This document shows, piece after piece, positions 50,624 through 59,300 of a DNA stretch of 64,000 nucleotides. The translations under genes were made by a program, and so were the position numbers. Each line of letters begins with the position of its first letter. The first letter of the stretch is position 1. The notes beneath the pieces were generated by a model. That model had not been told where the DNA came from. It searched no databases and saw only the letters and a program-made list of their open reading frames with translations. This DNA is from Pelagimonas sp. (GTDB lineage Bacteria; Pseudomonadota; Alphaproteobacteria; Rhodobacterales; Rhodobacteraceae): the NCBI GenBank assembly GCA_025210455.1, contig JAOARQ010000050.1, forward strand, positions 98,271-162,270. Reading direction: 5' to 3'.

Positions 50624-50648
50624 TGAACCTTTCAAAAAAACTGGTTCA
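50624..50648. promoter_or_regulatory. Inverted repeat and shared 12-mer before tdm
   Basis: TGAACC (50624-50629) and GGTTCA (50643-50648) face each other across 13 bases, and AAAAACTGGTTC (50636-50647) repeats exactly the 12-mer found at 42087 between dmmD and amt. It may be a shared operator of methylated-amine genes. Confidence 0.4.
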
Positions 50649-50749
50649 ACTGGTTTCTTTTCTTGTCCGAAGGCCCGCTTTGTGGATATTCTTGATGTTA
50701 AATTAATATTCCGCAAATGCAAATGTCGGATCACCATAAGGGGGGAGAG

Positions 50750-53119
50750 ATGCTCGACAATCGTTACCCGGACGTTGTTCCCGGGCCACCCAAGCCAAGT
50801 CTGATAACCCAGCCGCAGGTCTTTTCCCTGCCGCCCGGTACAGAACGCTATGTCGTTGAAGGTGCAGGCGCAATCCTGATCCGAGTCGAAACAGGCGATA
50901 CGCTGACCGTCTCGAACACAGAAGGCGGCCAACCCTGCGAAATCATTGCAGCAGGCCCTGACGGTATCGTCGATCCGGCGATTCTCGGACATGCGGGAAG
51001 CGGGACTGCAAAGGGGTTGAAGGCACTTCTGACCAATTCAGACCAATCCCTGCGTGGTCTACGTATGGGGCTGGAATCGCGCGGTATTTCCCTGGGGGAT
51101 GCCCGGTCTATCGACATTTTTGGTGAAACAACGCCCGCAGGTGACGAAAGCTTTTTCACCGCCCGGCGTGACGGCATTGTGATCATCGCTGCCCCCGGCG
51201 GTGTGATGGATTTTGAACTTCAGAACACCGCGACGCCGCTAACGGTTTGGGTCAAACGCGCGGTGATCAAACCGCACACCAGCTTTGAGCTGCCCGATCC
51301 GCTGGCCGATCCCGTTGCGGATATCCGCATCCATTCCGCCACGGCGCAAAGCTACTTTGTCAAAGCGGGTGACTATATCCAGATCCTTGATGTCGACGGC
51401 CGCCAATGCACCGATTTCCAGTGTTTCGCCGCGCGCAAACTGGACAAGGGAATCGAACATGCGCTGGATGTCACAACCACGCGCACCATCATGGAACATG
51501 CCTATCCGATGCCCGGTCTGCATGCGAAATACTATGATCACGATATGCTGCCCCTGGTCGAAGTCATTCAGGACACTGTCGGGCGGCATGACGCCTTTGC
51601 GCTGGCCTGCTCGTCAAAATACTATGACGATATCGGCTATCCCGGCCATGTGAACTGCTCTGACAACTTTAACGCGGCGCTTGCGTCGCATGGAGTGACA
51701 GCGCGGGCAGGCTGGATGGCGATCAACTTCTTCTTCAACACCGCGCTGGACGAACACGGCGTGATGTATTCCGACGAACCCTGGACCCGTCCGGGCGATT
51801 ACGTGCTGCTGCGCGCCCTGACCGATCTGGTCTGCGTCAGTTCTGCCTGCCCCGATGACACCAGCGCGGCCAATGGCTGGAACCCCACCGATATCCACGT
51901 GCGCACCTATAGCGGCGAAGAAAAATTCCAACGCGCGGTGGCCTACCGCCCAACCCCCGATGCCGAGGCGAAAATGACGAAACAAACCGGTTTTCACGAC
52001 AGCTTTGCCAAGTTCACCGAGAACTTCATCGAATATAACGGGTTCTGGCTGGCCAATTGCATGTCCACCGCGGGCCCGATCGAAGAATACCATGCCGCAC
52101 GTGAAAAATGCGTGGTGATGGATCTCAGCGCCCTGCGCAAGTTCGAAATCACCGGCCCGGATTCTGAGGCGCTGTGTCAGTATATCTTTACCCGCAACAT
52201 GAAGACCCTGCCTGTGGGCGGCGTGGTTTACACAGCTATGTGTTACCCGCATGGGGGCATGATTGATGACGGCACCGTATTCCGTCTGGGCAAAGACAAC
52301 TTTCGCTGGATTGGCGGATCTGATTACGGCGGCGAATGGATCCGTGAAAAGGCACAGGAACTTGGGCTGAAGGTCCTGGTGCGCTCGTCGACTGATGTGC
52401 AGCACAATATCGCCGTACAAGGCCCCGAAAGCCGCGATCTGCTGAAAAAGATCATCTGGACCATGCCGCACCACCCCAACTTTGAAGATCTGGCCTGGTT
52501 CCGCCACACCCCGGCCCGGCTGCATGATCACGACGGCACGCCGATTGTTGTCTCACGCACGGGCTATACCGGCGAGCTGGGCTATGAAATCTTCTGCCAC
52601 CCCAAACACGCTGGTGCCGTCTTTGATGCGGTCTGGGAAGCGGGTCAGGATCACGGCATTCGCCCCATGGGTCTGGAAGCGCTGGATATGCTGCGCATCG
52701 AATCCGGCCTGATTTTCGCAGGCTATGACTTCAGCGATCAGACTGACCCGTTTGAGGCCGGTATCGGCTTTACCGTGCCGCTCAAATCCAAGACGGATGA
52801 TTTCATTGGCCGCGATGCTCTGATCCGCCGCAAGGAAACCCCAGCGCGCAAACTGGTGGGGCTGGATATTCATTCGAATGTAGATGTCGCCCATGGGGAT
52901 TGCGTTCATATTGGCCGCGCGCAGATCGGCGAAGTCACCTCTTCAATGCGCTCGCCCATTCTGGGGAAAAACATCGCCCTAGCGCGGGTCGATGTGGCGC
53001 ATCACGCGGTCGGCACAGAGGTCGAAATCGGCAAGCTGGATGGCCATCAGAAACGCCTGCCCGCCACCATCGTGCCTTTCGCGCATTACGATCCACAGAA
53101 AACGCGCCCGCGGTCCTGA
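50750..53119 (+). CDS. tdm: TMAO demethylase (DUF1989-GcvT fusion)
   Basis: This 789-residue protein has a DUF1989 N-terminal half (about 30-390) joined to a GcvT-type THF-binding half (about 415-780). That architecture is described for TMAO demethylase, which splits trimethylamine N-oxide into dimethylamine and formaldehyde and helps pass formaldehyde to THF. Cys287, Cys303 and Cys367 are spaced by 16 and 64, as I recall for the zinc-binding cysteines of the Methylocella silvestris enzyme; Asp222 lies in Cys-Thr-Asp-Phe. The ATG at 50750 has an AAGGGGGG site; 50717 is an alternative. It feeds dimethylamine to DmmDABC. GcvT of glycine cleavage is excluded by the fusion. Confidence 0.85.
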   Translation: MLDNRYPDVVPGPPKPSLITQPQVFSLPPGTERYVVEGAGAILIRVETGDTLTVSNTEGGQPCEIIAAGPDGIVDPAILGHAGSGTAKGLKALLTNSDQSLRGLRMGLESRGISLGDARSIDIFGETTPAGDESFFTARRDGIVIIAAPGGVMDFELQNTATPLTVWVKRAVIKPHTSFELPDPLADPVADIRIHSATAQSYFVKAGDYIQILDVDGRQCTDFQCFAARKLDKGIEHALDVTTTRTIMEHAYPMPGLHAKYYDHDMLPLVEVIQDTVGRHDAFALACSSKYYDDIGYPGHVNCSDNFNAALASHGVTARAGWMAINFFFNTALDEHGVMYSDEPWTRPGDYVLLRALTDLVCVSSACPDDTSAANGWNPTDIHVRTYSGEEKFQRAVAYRPTPDAEAKMTKQTGFHDSFAKFTENFIEYNGFWLANCMSTAGPIEEYHAAREKCVVMDLSALRKFEITGPDSEALCQYIFTRNMKTLPVGGVVYTAMCYPHGGMIDDGTVFRLGKDNFRWIGGSDYGGEWIREKAQELGLKVLVRSSTDVQHNIAVQGPESRDLLKKIIWTMPHHPNFEDLAWFRHTPARLHDHDGTPIVVSRTGYTGELGYEIFCHPKHAGAVFDAVWEAGQDHGIRPMGLEALDMLRIESGLIFAGYDFSDQTDPFEAGIGFTVPLKSKTDDFIGRDALIRRKETPARKLVGLDIHSNVDVAHGDCVHIGRAQIGEVTSSMRSPILGKNIALARVDVAHHAVGTEVEIGKLDGHQKRLPATIVPFAHYDPQKTRPRS

Positions 53120-53187
53120 TCGTATCGCACTGTAATCCGGTTGACCTGAATCAACGCCCTCTTTTGACGCACAGCTAGGTTCATATC

Positions 53188-53625
53188 ATGAGCGCATTGA
53201 ACGACATCGGCGGAGAAGAGCGGCTGCGTGAACTGGTCAACCGCTTCTATGACCGCATGGAAACCGATCCAGAGGCCTATGCTCTGCATCGGCTTCATTT
53301 TCGTGGCCATGGGCTGGAACATATCCGGCAGGCGCAATTCGAATTCCTGTCCGGCTTCTTCGGGGGCCGGGCTTATTATCGCGAAAGGTTCGGCCATATG
53401 AACCTGCGCGAGCTGCACGAACACATCCCCATCCGCACAGACGACGCAGAACTTTGGCTGCAAACCTTTGACAAAGCGCTAGAGGATTGTGGGATGATGG
53501 GCATTCCAACAGTTGAGCGCATCCGCGCCACGCTGCGCCGGGCGGCGCATATGCTGGTAAACGATGTGCATGACTGGCGGCTGGATAGCCCGGTCAATCC
53601 ACACACAGCACAAAGTCAGGCCTGA
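53188..53625 (+). CDS. Group II truncated haemoglobin
   Basis: This 145-residue protein matches trHb2: Phe-Tyr-Asp-Arg-Met near residue 20 (B10 Tyr21), Phe-Leu-Ser-Gly-Phe-Phe-Gly-Gly near 53, Glu-Arg-Phe-Gly-His near 66 and Leu-His near 76, with His77 the likely proximal haem ligand. Such globins bind O2 or NO and help with redox stress. It lies 68 bases after tdm and may be co-transcribed. An O2-binding role near an oxygen-dependent demethylation pathway is possible but unproven. Confidence 0.85.
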   Translation: MSALNDIGGEERLRELVNRFYDRMETDPEAYALHRLHFRGHGLEHIRQAQFEFLSGFFGGRAYYRERFGHMNLRELHEHIPIRTDDAELWLQTFDKALEDCGMMGIPTVERIRATLRRAAHMLVNDVHDWRLDSPVNPHTAQSQA

Positions 53626-53638
53626 ATATTGGCCTGAC
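53615..53638. terminator. Hairpin between convergent trHb and glycerate kinase genes
   Basis: GTCAGGCC (53615-53622) pairs perfectly with GGCCTGAC (53631-53638) across 8 bases that contain the haemoglobin stop codon. It lies 1 base before the end of the convergent glycerate kinase gene, so it could stop transcription from both sides. T runs are short. Confidence 0.5.
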
Positions 53639-53639
53639 C

Positions 53640-54911
53640 CTATTCAATCAGCATGATCTGGATATCGGCCACATTGGTTCCGGTGGCCCCTGTCATCAGG
53701 TGATCCCCCGCCAATGCCAGCGCCGCATAGCTATCGTTGCGGTCCAGAAAACTAGCCGGAGATTGCCCACGCACGCGGATCCGCGCGCAGGTGGCCTGAT
53801 CCACCACAGCCCCCGCAGAATCGGTAGGCCCATCACGCCCGTCCGTGCCGCCTGAAAGAAACACCCATGGCCGCATGATTGGTTGCGCATCGGCCAGCGC
53901 TGCCACCCGCAGGGCCAGCTCTTGGTTACGCCCGCCCATACCGGTGCCGCGCACCCGCACTGTGGTTTCACCGCCCCAGACCAGGGCCTGCGGGCGGGCT
54001 TTCCCAACCTTCTCACAGCTTTCACGAAACACGCGGATGGCCGCATCATGCAGATCCCCAACCAGTGGGGCCTGCGCCACAGTCACCTCAAAGCGATTGC
54101 CCAGCAAATGCGCGGCAGCCTCTACGCTTTGCCGATTGCTGCCGATAAGACGATTGTCCGAACAGGGCACGCCCTGCCGCCGCTGTTGGCGCGACAGATG
54201 CGCCAGAATGCTCGCCGGGGCGCGCTCCTTGATACGCGCCTCATGCATCAGGTCCAGCGCCTCGCGGGCTGTGCCAATCGGGGCAACCGTGGGGCCGCTG
54301 GCCACCGCGCGCAAATCATCCCCGATCACATCCGACAGGATCAGCGCCACCACTGGCGCGGGCGCGGCCAGCTGCGCGAACCCGCCCCCTTTCAATTCAG
54401 ACACCTGCTGACGGATCAGATTCATATCATTGATGCCCAGGCCACTGCCCAGCAGCAGCCGATTCAGCATCTGTTTGTCTTCCAGGCTCACCCCATCTGG
54501 CGGGGCAGGCACCAGCGCAGACCCGCCGCCAGAAATCAGCGCAACTACGCGGTCCGCCGCGCCTGCTCTGCCCAGCATCTCGCATATGGCCTGAGCCGCG
54601 CGCTGTCCTTCTGCGTCGGGCACAGGATGGCCCGCGCGAAACACCTGATCCGCCTGAACCGATTCGCCATTCTCGCGATGGGTCACACACAATGTTTCTA
54701 TCGGGCCAGCCACATCCTGACAGAACTGTCGCAGCATGGATGGCGCCGCTTTGCCAAGCGCGATCACATAGGTTTTGCCGCCCTCAGCCAAGTCAGTCAG
54801 CGGCGCACGAGACAGCTCTGCGTGCACCGCCTTTGCCGGATCAGCGCGCCGCACCGCCTCGTCAAAGGCGGCGCGGGCCATTTCTCCCAGCAGGTTGGGC
54901 TGATCAAGCAC
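53640..54911 (-). CDS. gck: Glycerate 2-kinase (GckA/MOFRL family)
   Basis: This 423-residue protein has the glycerate kinase fold with Ser-Gly-Gly-Gly-Ser-Ala-Leu-Val near residue 117 and Gly-Gly-Glu-Thr-Thr-Val...Gly-Gly-Arg-Asn-Gln-Glu-Leu-Ala-Leu near 315, the MOFRL region. It phosphorylates D-glycerate to 2-phosphoglycerate in the serine cycle. The GTG at 54911 overlaps the malyl-CoA lyase stop by 8 bases and gives the family-like N-terminus; an ATG at 54881 is an alternative. The 538-residue open frame reaching to 55256 is mostly antisense-like extension. Confidence 0.88.
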   Translation of the reverse strand: MLDQPNLLGEMARAAFDEAVRRADPAKAVHAELSRAPLTDLAEGGKTYVIALGKAAPSMLRQFCQDVAGPIETLCVTHRENGESVQADQVFRAGHPVPDAEGQRAAQAICEMLGRAGAADRVVALISGGGSALVPAPPDGVSLEDKQMLNRLLLGSGLGINDMNLIRQQVSELKGGGFAQLAAPAPVVALILSDVIGDDLRAVASGPTVAPIGTAREALDLMHEARIKERAPASILAHLSRQQRRQGVPCSDNRLIGSNRQSVEAAAHLLGNRFEVTVAQAPLVGDLHDAAIRVFRESCEKVGKARPQALVWGGETTVRVRGTGMGGRNQELALRVAALADAQPIMRPWVFLSGGTDGRDGPTDSAGAVVDQATCARIRVRGQSPASFLDRNDSYAALALAGDHLMTGATGTNVADIQIMLIE

Positions 54912-55881
54912 CGGAAATCTGCCGGGCTTTTTCCACCAGAACCTCAGCCTGTCGAATCGACGCATAGTCGATGAGACGGCCATCCAGCGATACCGCCCCT
55001 TTCCCGGCGGCTTCAGCCTCGGCCATCGCCTCAAGGATGCGCTGCGCTTTGGTGACTTCCGCCTCTGAAGGCGACATGACTTCATTCGCCAATTCGATCT
55101 GGCTGGGGTGAATCGCCCATTTGCCTTCGCAGCCCAGAACCGCCGCCCGCTTTGCTGCCGCACGATAGCCGTCCGGATCCTGAAAATCACCAAAAGGACC
55201 ATCAATCGGGCGCAGCCCATTTGCCCGCGCAGCGACAACCATACGCGCCAGCGCATAGTGCCACATATCCCCCCAATGGGTCATGCGGGCACCATCATCA
55301 GCCGGATCGGTCAACACCGAATAATCAGGGTTCACACCACCAATGATTGTGGTGCGCGCACGTGTCGACGCCGCGTAATCCGCAACACCAAAGTGCAGAC
55401 TTTCGTTGCGTTTCGACGCGCCTGCAATCTCTGTGACGTTCTGCATACCCAGAGCAGTTTCGATGATGTGCTCAAAACCAATACGTTTTTTCAGCCCAAC
55501 TGCATCTTCAACCTGAGTGGTCAGCATATCAACAGCATAGACATCAGCCGCTGTGCCCACCTTGGGAATCATGATCAGATCCAGACGTTCACCAGCCTGC
55601 TCAACAATATCGACCACATCGCGATACATGTAATGCGTGTCCAGACCATTGATTCGAATCGACATGGTCTTGGTGTTCCAGTCGATCTCGTTCAGGGCCT
55701 TGATGATATTCTTGCGGGCCTGCTCTTTCTCATCTGGCGCAACCGCGTCTTCCAGATCCAGAAAGATCACATCAACATCAGATTGCGCCGCTTTTTCAAA
55801 CATTTGCGGCTGGCTGCCCGGCACGGCCAGCTCACTGCGGTTCAGGCGGCCGGGGGCTTGTTCGATTGGGAAAAAGGACAT
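54904..55881 (-). CDS. mcl: L-malyl-CoA (beta-methylmalyl-CoA) lyase, CitE-like
   Basis: This 325-residue HpcH/HpaI/CitE-family TIM barrel has Leu-Asp-Leu-Glu-Asp-Ala-Val-Ala-Pro near residue 40, Ile-Met-Ile-Pro-Lys-Val near 106 and Gly-Cys-Glu-Gly-Lys-Trp-Ala-Ile-His-Pro-Ser-Gln near 245. It cleaves malyl-CoA to glyoxylate and acetyl-CoA, the step after malate-CoA ligase in the serine cycle. Rhodobacterales also use this enzyme in the ethylmalonyl-CoA pathway, so it may serve both. GAGGAG precedes the ATG. It is transcribed away from the regulator and shares the operon with gck. Confidence 0.9.
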   Translation of the reverse strand: MSFFPIEQAPGRLNRSELAVPGSQPQMFEKAAQSDVDVIFLDLEDAVAPDEKEQARKNIIKALNEIDWNTKTMSIRINGLDTHYMYRDVVDIVEQAGERLDLIMIPKVGTAADVYAVDMLTTQVEDAVGLKKRIGFEHIIETALGMQNVTEIAGASKRNESLHFGVADYAASTRARTTIIGGVNPDYSVLTDPADDGARMTHWGDMWHYALARMVVAARANGLRPIDGPFGDFQDPDGYRAAAKRAAVLGCEGKWAIHPSQIELANEVMSPSEAEVTKAQRILEAMAEAEAAGKGAVSLDGRLIDYASIRQAEVLVEKARQISGA

Positions 55882-55982
55882 GGGGCGTCTCCTCGCGCTC
55901 AGATCTGTCTACTTATTTCAAATTCCCAAATCTAATTTCACTGTCAATAAATTTTTCTGCATGCGAATGAATGCAATGCGAT

Positions 55983-56618
55983 TCAGCCCGATCCTCCCTT
56001 TGCCTTATGAGCATAGTAATAAGCGATCGCTTGTGCACGATTTCGAACCGACAATTTGTCGAAGATATTCGACAGGTGAAACTTCACTGTGTTGGTCGAA
56101 ATCTCCAATTCGCGGCTCAATTCCTTGTTTGTCAGCCCGGTTGCGAGGGCGTCCAACAGCAGTTTTTCTTTCCGGGACAGGCTTTCAATCGGGTCATTTC
56201 GCAGCTCGCGGATGTCAAGAAATGGGAAAACCATTTTGCCAGCCGCCACATCCAGACAGGTCTGAATCAGCGTATCTGTTGATCCGGATCGGGTGGCATA
56301 AGCAGCGGCACCGGCGCTCATGGCCCTTTGTACTAAGGCTTTGTCGTCGTTTCCGTAGATAATCAACCGTGGCGCATTTTCCTGCGCCCGCAGCACTTCG
56401 GTCAGCTTCTCAGCGCCCAGAACCGGCAGATCCCAGTCAATCACACCGATCTGAACCGGGACGCGCATCACCGTGCCCAGGAACCCTTCGGCCGTGGCGC
56501 TGGTGGCCACCAAAGAGAATCGCGAATCACGATCAAACATCTCGGACATGGCCGATAACACCAGCGGATTGCCGTCACCCAGCATGATGGATATCGGATC
56601 ATCGTTTCTGCCAACCAT
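55983..56618 (-). CDS. LuxR-type regulator with degenerate receiver domain
   Basis: This 211-residue protein has an N-terminal receiver-like domain (about 8-125) and a C-terminal LuxR helix-turn-helix (about 145-205, Thr-Asn-Lys-Glu-Leu-Ser-Arg-Glu-Leu-Glu-Ile-Ser-Thr-Asn-Thr-Val-Lys-Phe-His). The phosphoacceptor position has Asp61 in Asp-Trp-Asp-Leu-Pro. However, the conserved Thr is Tyr88 and the conserved Lys is Arg110, and no sensor kinase is nearby. Phosphorylation control is therefore doubtful; a metabolite or a partner may control it. It sits between the mcl-gck and sga-mtk-hpr-ppc-gly transcripts and is a likely regulator of the serine cycle. Confidence 0.85.
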   Translation of the reverse strand: MVGRNDDPISIMLGDGNPLVLSAMSEMFDRDSRFSLVATSATAEGFLGTVMRVPVQIGVIDWDLPVLGAEKLTEVLRAQENAPRLIIYGNDDKALVQRAMSAGAAAYATRSGSTDTLIQTCLDVAAGKMVFPFLDIRELRNDPIESLSRKEKLLLDALATGLTNKELSRELEISTNTVKFHLSNIFDKLSVRNRAQAIAYYYAHKAKGGSG

Positions 56619-56781
56619 TTGTTTTTCCTTTATTAATCAGAATAAACTACCCATTTGGGCGGTGTATCCACGGGTATACAACGGGATACTTGCCAATATG
56701 GGTGGGTATTTCCCCATACTTTTAGATGCACAAAAGCAGGATCAAGGTGCGTTTTCTTAAAATCAAAGGCAAGTCATCATT

Positions 56782-56796
56782 TTTCGAAATTCGAAA
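56782..56796 (+). promoter_or_regulatory. Palindrome TTTCGAA-A-TTCGAAA before sga
   Basis: This is a perfect 7-base inverted repeat around one base, 26 bases before the sga start. The 204-base gap also holds GGTAT-rich repeats (about 56659-56715), including GTATCC and GGGTATAC. Either could be the site of the LuxR-type regulator encoded just to the left. No other gene is seen in the gap. Confidence 0.45.
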
Positions 56797-56822
56797 TATG
56801 AAATGCCCGGGAGGAGACCCCA

Positions 56823-58070
56823 ATGCAGAGCGAACAGATTTTTCCAAAGCTGGAGATTCCCGCAACAATTGCCGCAGGCCCTGGCCCCGGCAACACCGAT
56901 GAGCGCGTGCTTGCTGCGTTCTCAGGTGCGGGCATTGCCGATCACATGCATGGGGATGTTCTGCGCGGCATGATCGAATGCAAACACATGCTGCGCGACA
57001 TCTGGGGCACCAAAAACACGCATACCTTTGGCGTGGCGGGCACCGGTTGGAGCGGGCTGGACGTGATGTTCAGCGCTGTGATGCCCGGCGATAAGGTTGT
57101 TATGTTCGTCAATGGCACCTTTTCGGGCATCGACGGTCTGACCGTGCGCATGAAAGCCGCCACCGCCGAAGAGCTGGCTGCCAACCCTCTCGATCCGCAG
57201 CCCGCCTCTGTAACCATCATCAACGTTCCGCATGGGCAATCCGTCACCGGCGAAATCGTTGAGGCCGCGCTGGCAGAACACAAGCCCAAGTGGGCCGCCA
57301 TGGCGCATTGGGAAACCGGGTCTGGCCGCATAAATGACATTCAGGGCTTCAGCGACGCCTGCGAAAAACACGGCGCGATGGGTCTGGTAGATGCGGTTTC
57401 ATCGCTGGGCGTGGAAGACTTCCGCATCGATGATTATCCCGGCGTGGCTGGCTGGGCCTCTTGTCCGCAAAAGGGCATCTGCTGCCTGCCGCTGACCTAT
57501 GCGCCCGTTTCCCTGACAGATCGCTATATGGATGCGCTCAAGGCCACGGGCACCCGCAGCTTTGTGCATCACCCTGTGATGGAAGCCCGCCACTGGGGCA
57601 TCATTGACGGCCAAGATGTGGAAAAGGGCACCTATCACCGCACCCATTCCGCCTATGCGGTCGCAGCCTTCCATGAGGCGCTGCGCATCACCCTACAGCA
57701 GACCATCGCGCAGCGTGCCAAGGATTACGCCCACCACGAATCCGCTCTGCGCAAAGCCGTTGCCGCCATGGGCTGCGATGTCACGTCAAACATGACGTCG
57801 CTGGTGGTGCTGAACCTGCCCGACAATCTGGCTGGCCGCGAAATGGAGCTGGTGCAGAACTGCCGCGCCCGCAACTTTGGTATCTGGCCCACCCTGTCTG
57901 AACCGGTTCAGGTGCGCATCGGCATTCTCAATCTGCTGAGCGAAGCCACAATCCGCGATATCGTCACCCGCTTTGGCCAGGCCATCGAAGAGCTGGGCGG
58001 CACCATTGATCATGCAGCGGTGAACGCCGCGCTTGAAACCCATTACCGTGCCGCTCTGGCGGCCGAATAA
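56823..58070 (+). CDS. sga: Serine-glyoxylate aminotransferase
   Basis: This 415-residue class V PLP aminotransferase has Gly-Pro-Gly-Pro-Gly-Asn near residue 19, His-Met-His-Gly-Asp near 41, Val-Asp-Ala-Val-Ser-Ser-Leu near 190 and Cys-Pro-Gln-Lys-Gly with the Schiff-base Lys near 216. It converts serine and glyoxylate to hydroxypyruvate and glycine, a key step of the serine cycle. It is the first gene of a run with mtkA, mtkB, hpr, ppc and glyA. GGGAGGAG precedes the ATG, and a palindrome lies upstream. Alanine-glyoxylate specificity is possible, but the cluster favours serine. Confidence 0.9.
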   Translation: MQSEQIFPKLEIPATIAAGPGPGNTDERVLAAFSGAGIADHMHGDVLRGMIECKHMLRDIWGTKNTHTFGVAGTGWSGLDVMFSAVMPGDKVVMFVNGTFSGIDGLTVRMKAATAEELAANPLDPQPASVTIINVPHGQSVTGEIVEAALAEHKPKWAAMAHWETGSGRINDIQGFSDACEKHGAMGLVDAVSSLGVEDFRIDDYPGVAGWASCPQKGICCLPLTYAPVSLTDRYMDALKATGTRSFVHHPVMEARHWGIIDGQDVEKGTYHRTHSAYAVAAFHEALRITLQQTIAQRAKDYAHHESALRKAVAAMGCDVTSNMTSLVVLNLPDNLAGREMELVQNCRARNFGIWPTLSEPVQVRIGILNLLSEATIRDIVTRFGQAIEELGGTIDHAAVNAALETHYRAALAAE

Positions 58071-58100
58071 CAGATCCATCACGAATATTGGGAGGACACC

Positions 58101-59300
58101 ATGGATATTCATGAGTATCAGGCAAAGGAGATCCTCGCCGGTTTCGGCGTGGATGTACCCGCAGGCGCATTGGCCTATAGCCCGGAACAGGCGGCCTATC
58201 GCGCCCGCGAACTGGGCGGCGATCTCTGGGTCGTCAAGGCGCAGGTTCACGCCGGGGGCCGCGGCAAAGCGGGCGGCGTCAAGGTCTGCACCAGTGATGC
58301 AGAAATTCAAAGCAGCTGCGAAGAGATGTTTGGCCGCAAGCTGGTCACCCATCAGACCGGCCCGGAAGGCAAAGGCATCTACCGCGTCTATGTCGAAGCT
58401 GGCGTGCCGATCGAACGCGAAATCTATCTGGGCTTTGTGCTTGATCGCTCCAGCCAGCGGGTGATGATTGTCGCCAGTGCCGAAGGTGGCATGGAAATCG
58501 AAGAGATTTCCGCCGAAAAACCGGACAGCATTGTGCGCGCCACTGTTGAACCAGCCGTGGGCCTGCAGGATTTCCAATGCCGCCAGATCGCCTTTAAACT
58601 GGGCATCGAACCGGCCATGACTCAGCAGATGATACGCACGCTTCAGGGCTGCTATCGCGCGTTCCGCGAACATGATGCCACCATGGTTGAAATCAATCCT
58701 CTGGTGGTCACAGGTGACAGCCGCATCGTCGCGCTGGACGCCAAGATGACCTTCGACGACAACGCCTTGTTCCGTCACCCCCAGATCGCCGAACTGCGCG
58801 ACAAAAGTCAGGAAGACCCCCGCGAAAGCCGCGCTGCGGATCGCGGCCTGTCGTATGTCGGGCTGGATGGCAATATCGGCTGTATCGTAAACGGTGCCGG
58901 TCTGGCCATGGCCACCATGGACACCATCAAGATGGCCGGGGGCGAACCTGCCAACTTCCTCGATATCGGGGGCGGTGCCACACCTGAACGTGTCGCCAAG
59001 GCCTTCCGGCTGGTGATGTCCGACGGCAATGTGCAGGCGGTTCTGGTCAATATCTTTGCCGGCATCAACCGCTGTGACTGGGTCGCCAAAGGCGTCGTGC
59101 AGGCCCTCGAAGAGGTGCAGGTCGATGTGCCGGTGATTGTCCGCCTCGCAGGCACCAATGTGGAAGAGGGTCAAAAGATCCTGGCCCAAAGCGGCCTTCC
59201 CATCATCCGCGCCTCTACCCTGATGGAGGCCGCAGAACGCGCCGTCGGCGCATGGCAGAACGATTTGTCCCAAGAAACCAAGGTGAGGGTTGTGAAATGA
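58101..59300 (+). CDS. mtkA: Malate-CoA ligase beta subunit
   Basis: This 399-residue protein has the ATP-grasp fold of ADP-forming succinate-CoA ligase beta subunits, with His-Glu-Tyr-Gln-Ala-Lys near residue 3, Val-His-Ala-Gly-Gly-Arg-Gly-Lys near 49 and [10 protein letters not shown] near 316. With MtkB it makes malyl-CoA from malate, CoA and ATP. Malate rather than succinate is inferred from the serine-cycle neighbours, including mcl. It is 30 bases after sga and overlaps mtkB by ATGA. Confidence 0.9.
   Translation: MDIHEYQAKEILAGFGVDVPAGALAYSPEQAAYRARELGGDLWVVKAQVHAGGRGKAGGVKVCTSDAEIQSSCEEMFGRKLVTHQTGPEGKGIYRVYVEAGVPIEREIYLGFVLDRSSQRVMIVASAEGGMEIEEISAEKPDSIVRATVEPAVGLQDFQCRQIAFKLGIEPAMTQQMIRTLQGCYRAFREHDATMVEINPLVVTGDSRIVALDAKMTFDDNALFRHPQIAELRDKSQEDPRESRAADRGLSYVGLDGNIGCIVNGAGLAMATMDTIKMAGGEPANFLDIGGGATPERVAKAFRLVMSDGNVQAVLVNIFAGINRCDWVAKGVVQALEEVQVDVPVIVRLAGTNVEEGQKILAQSGLPIIRASTLMEAAERAVGAWQNDLSQETKVRVVK

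Noticed and set aside
53640..55256. 538-residue glycerate kinase start far upstream
   Set aside because: The extra N-terminal part overlaps the malyl-CoA lyase gene and has no family match; the start at 54911 gives the normal length.
57786..59273. 495-residue open frame on the minus strand
   Set aside because: It is antisense to sga and mtkA, both well-supported genes, and has no recognisable motif.
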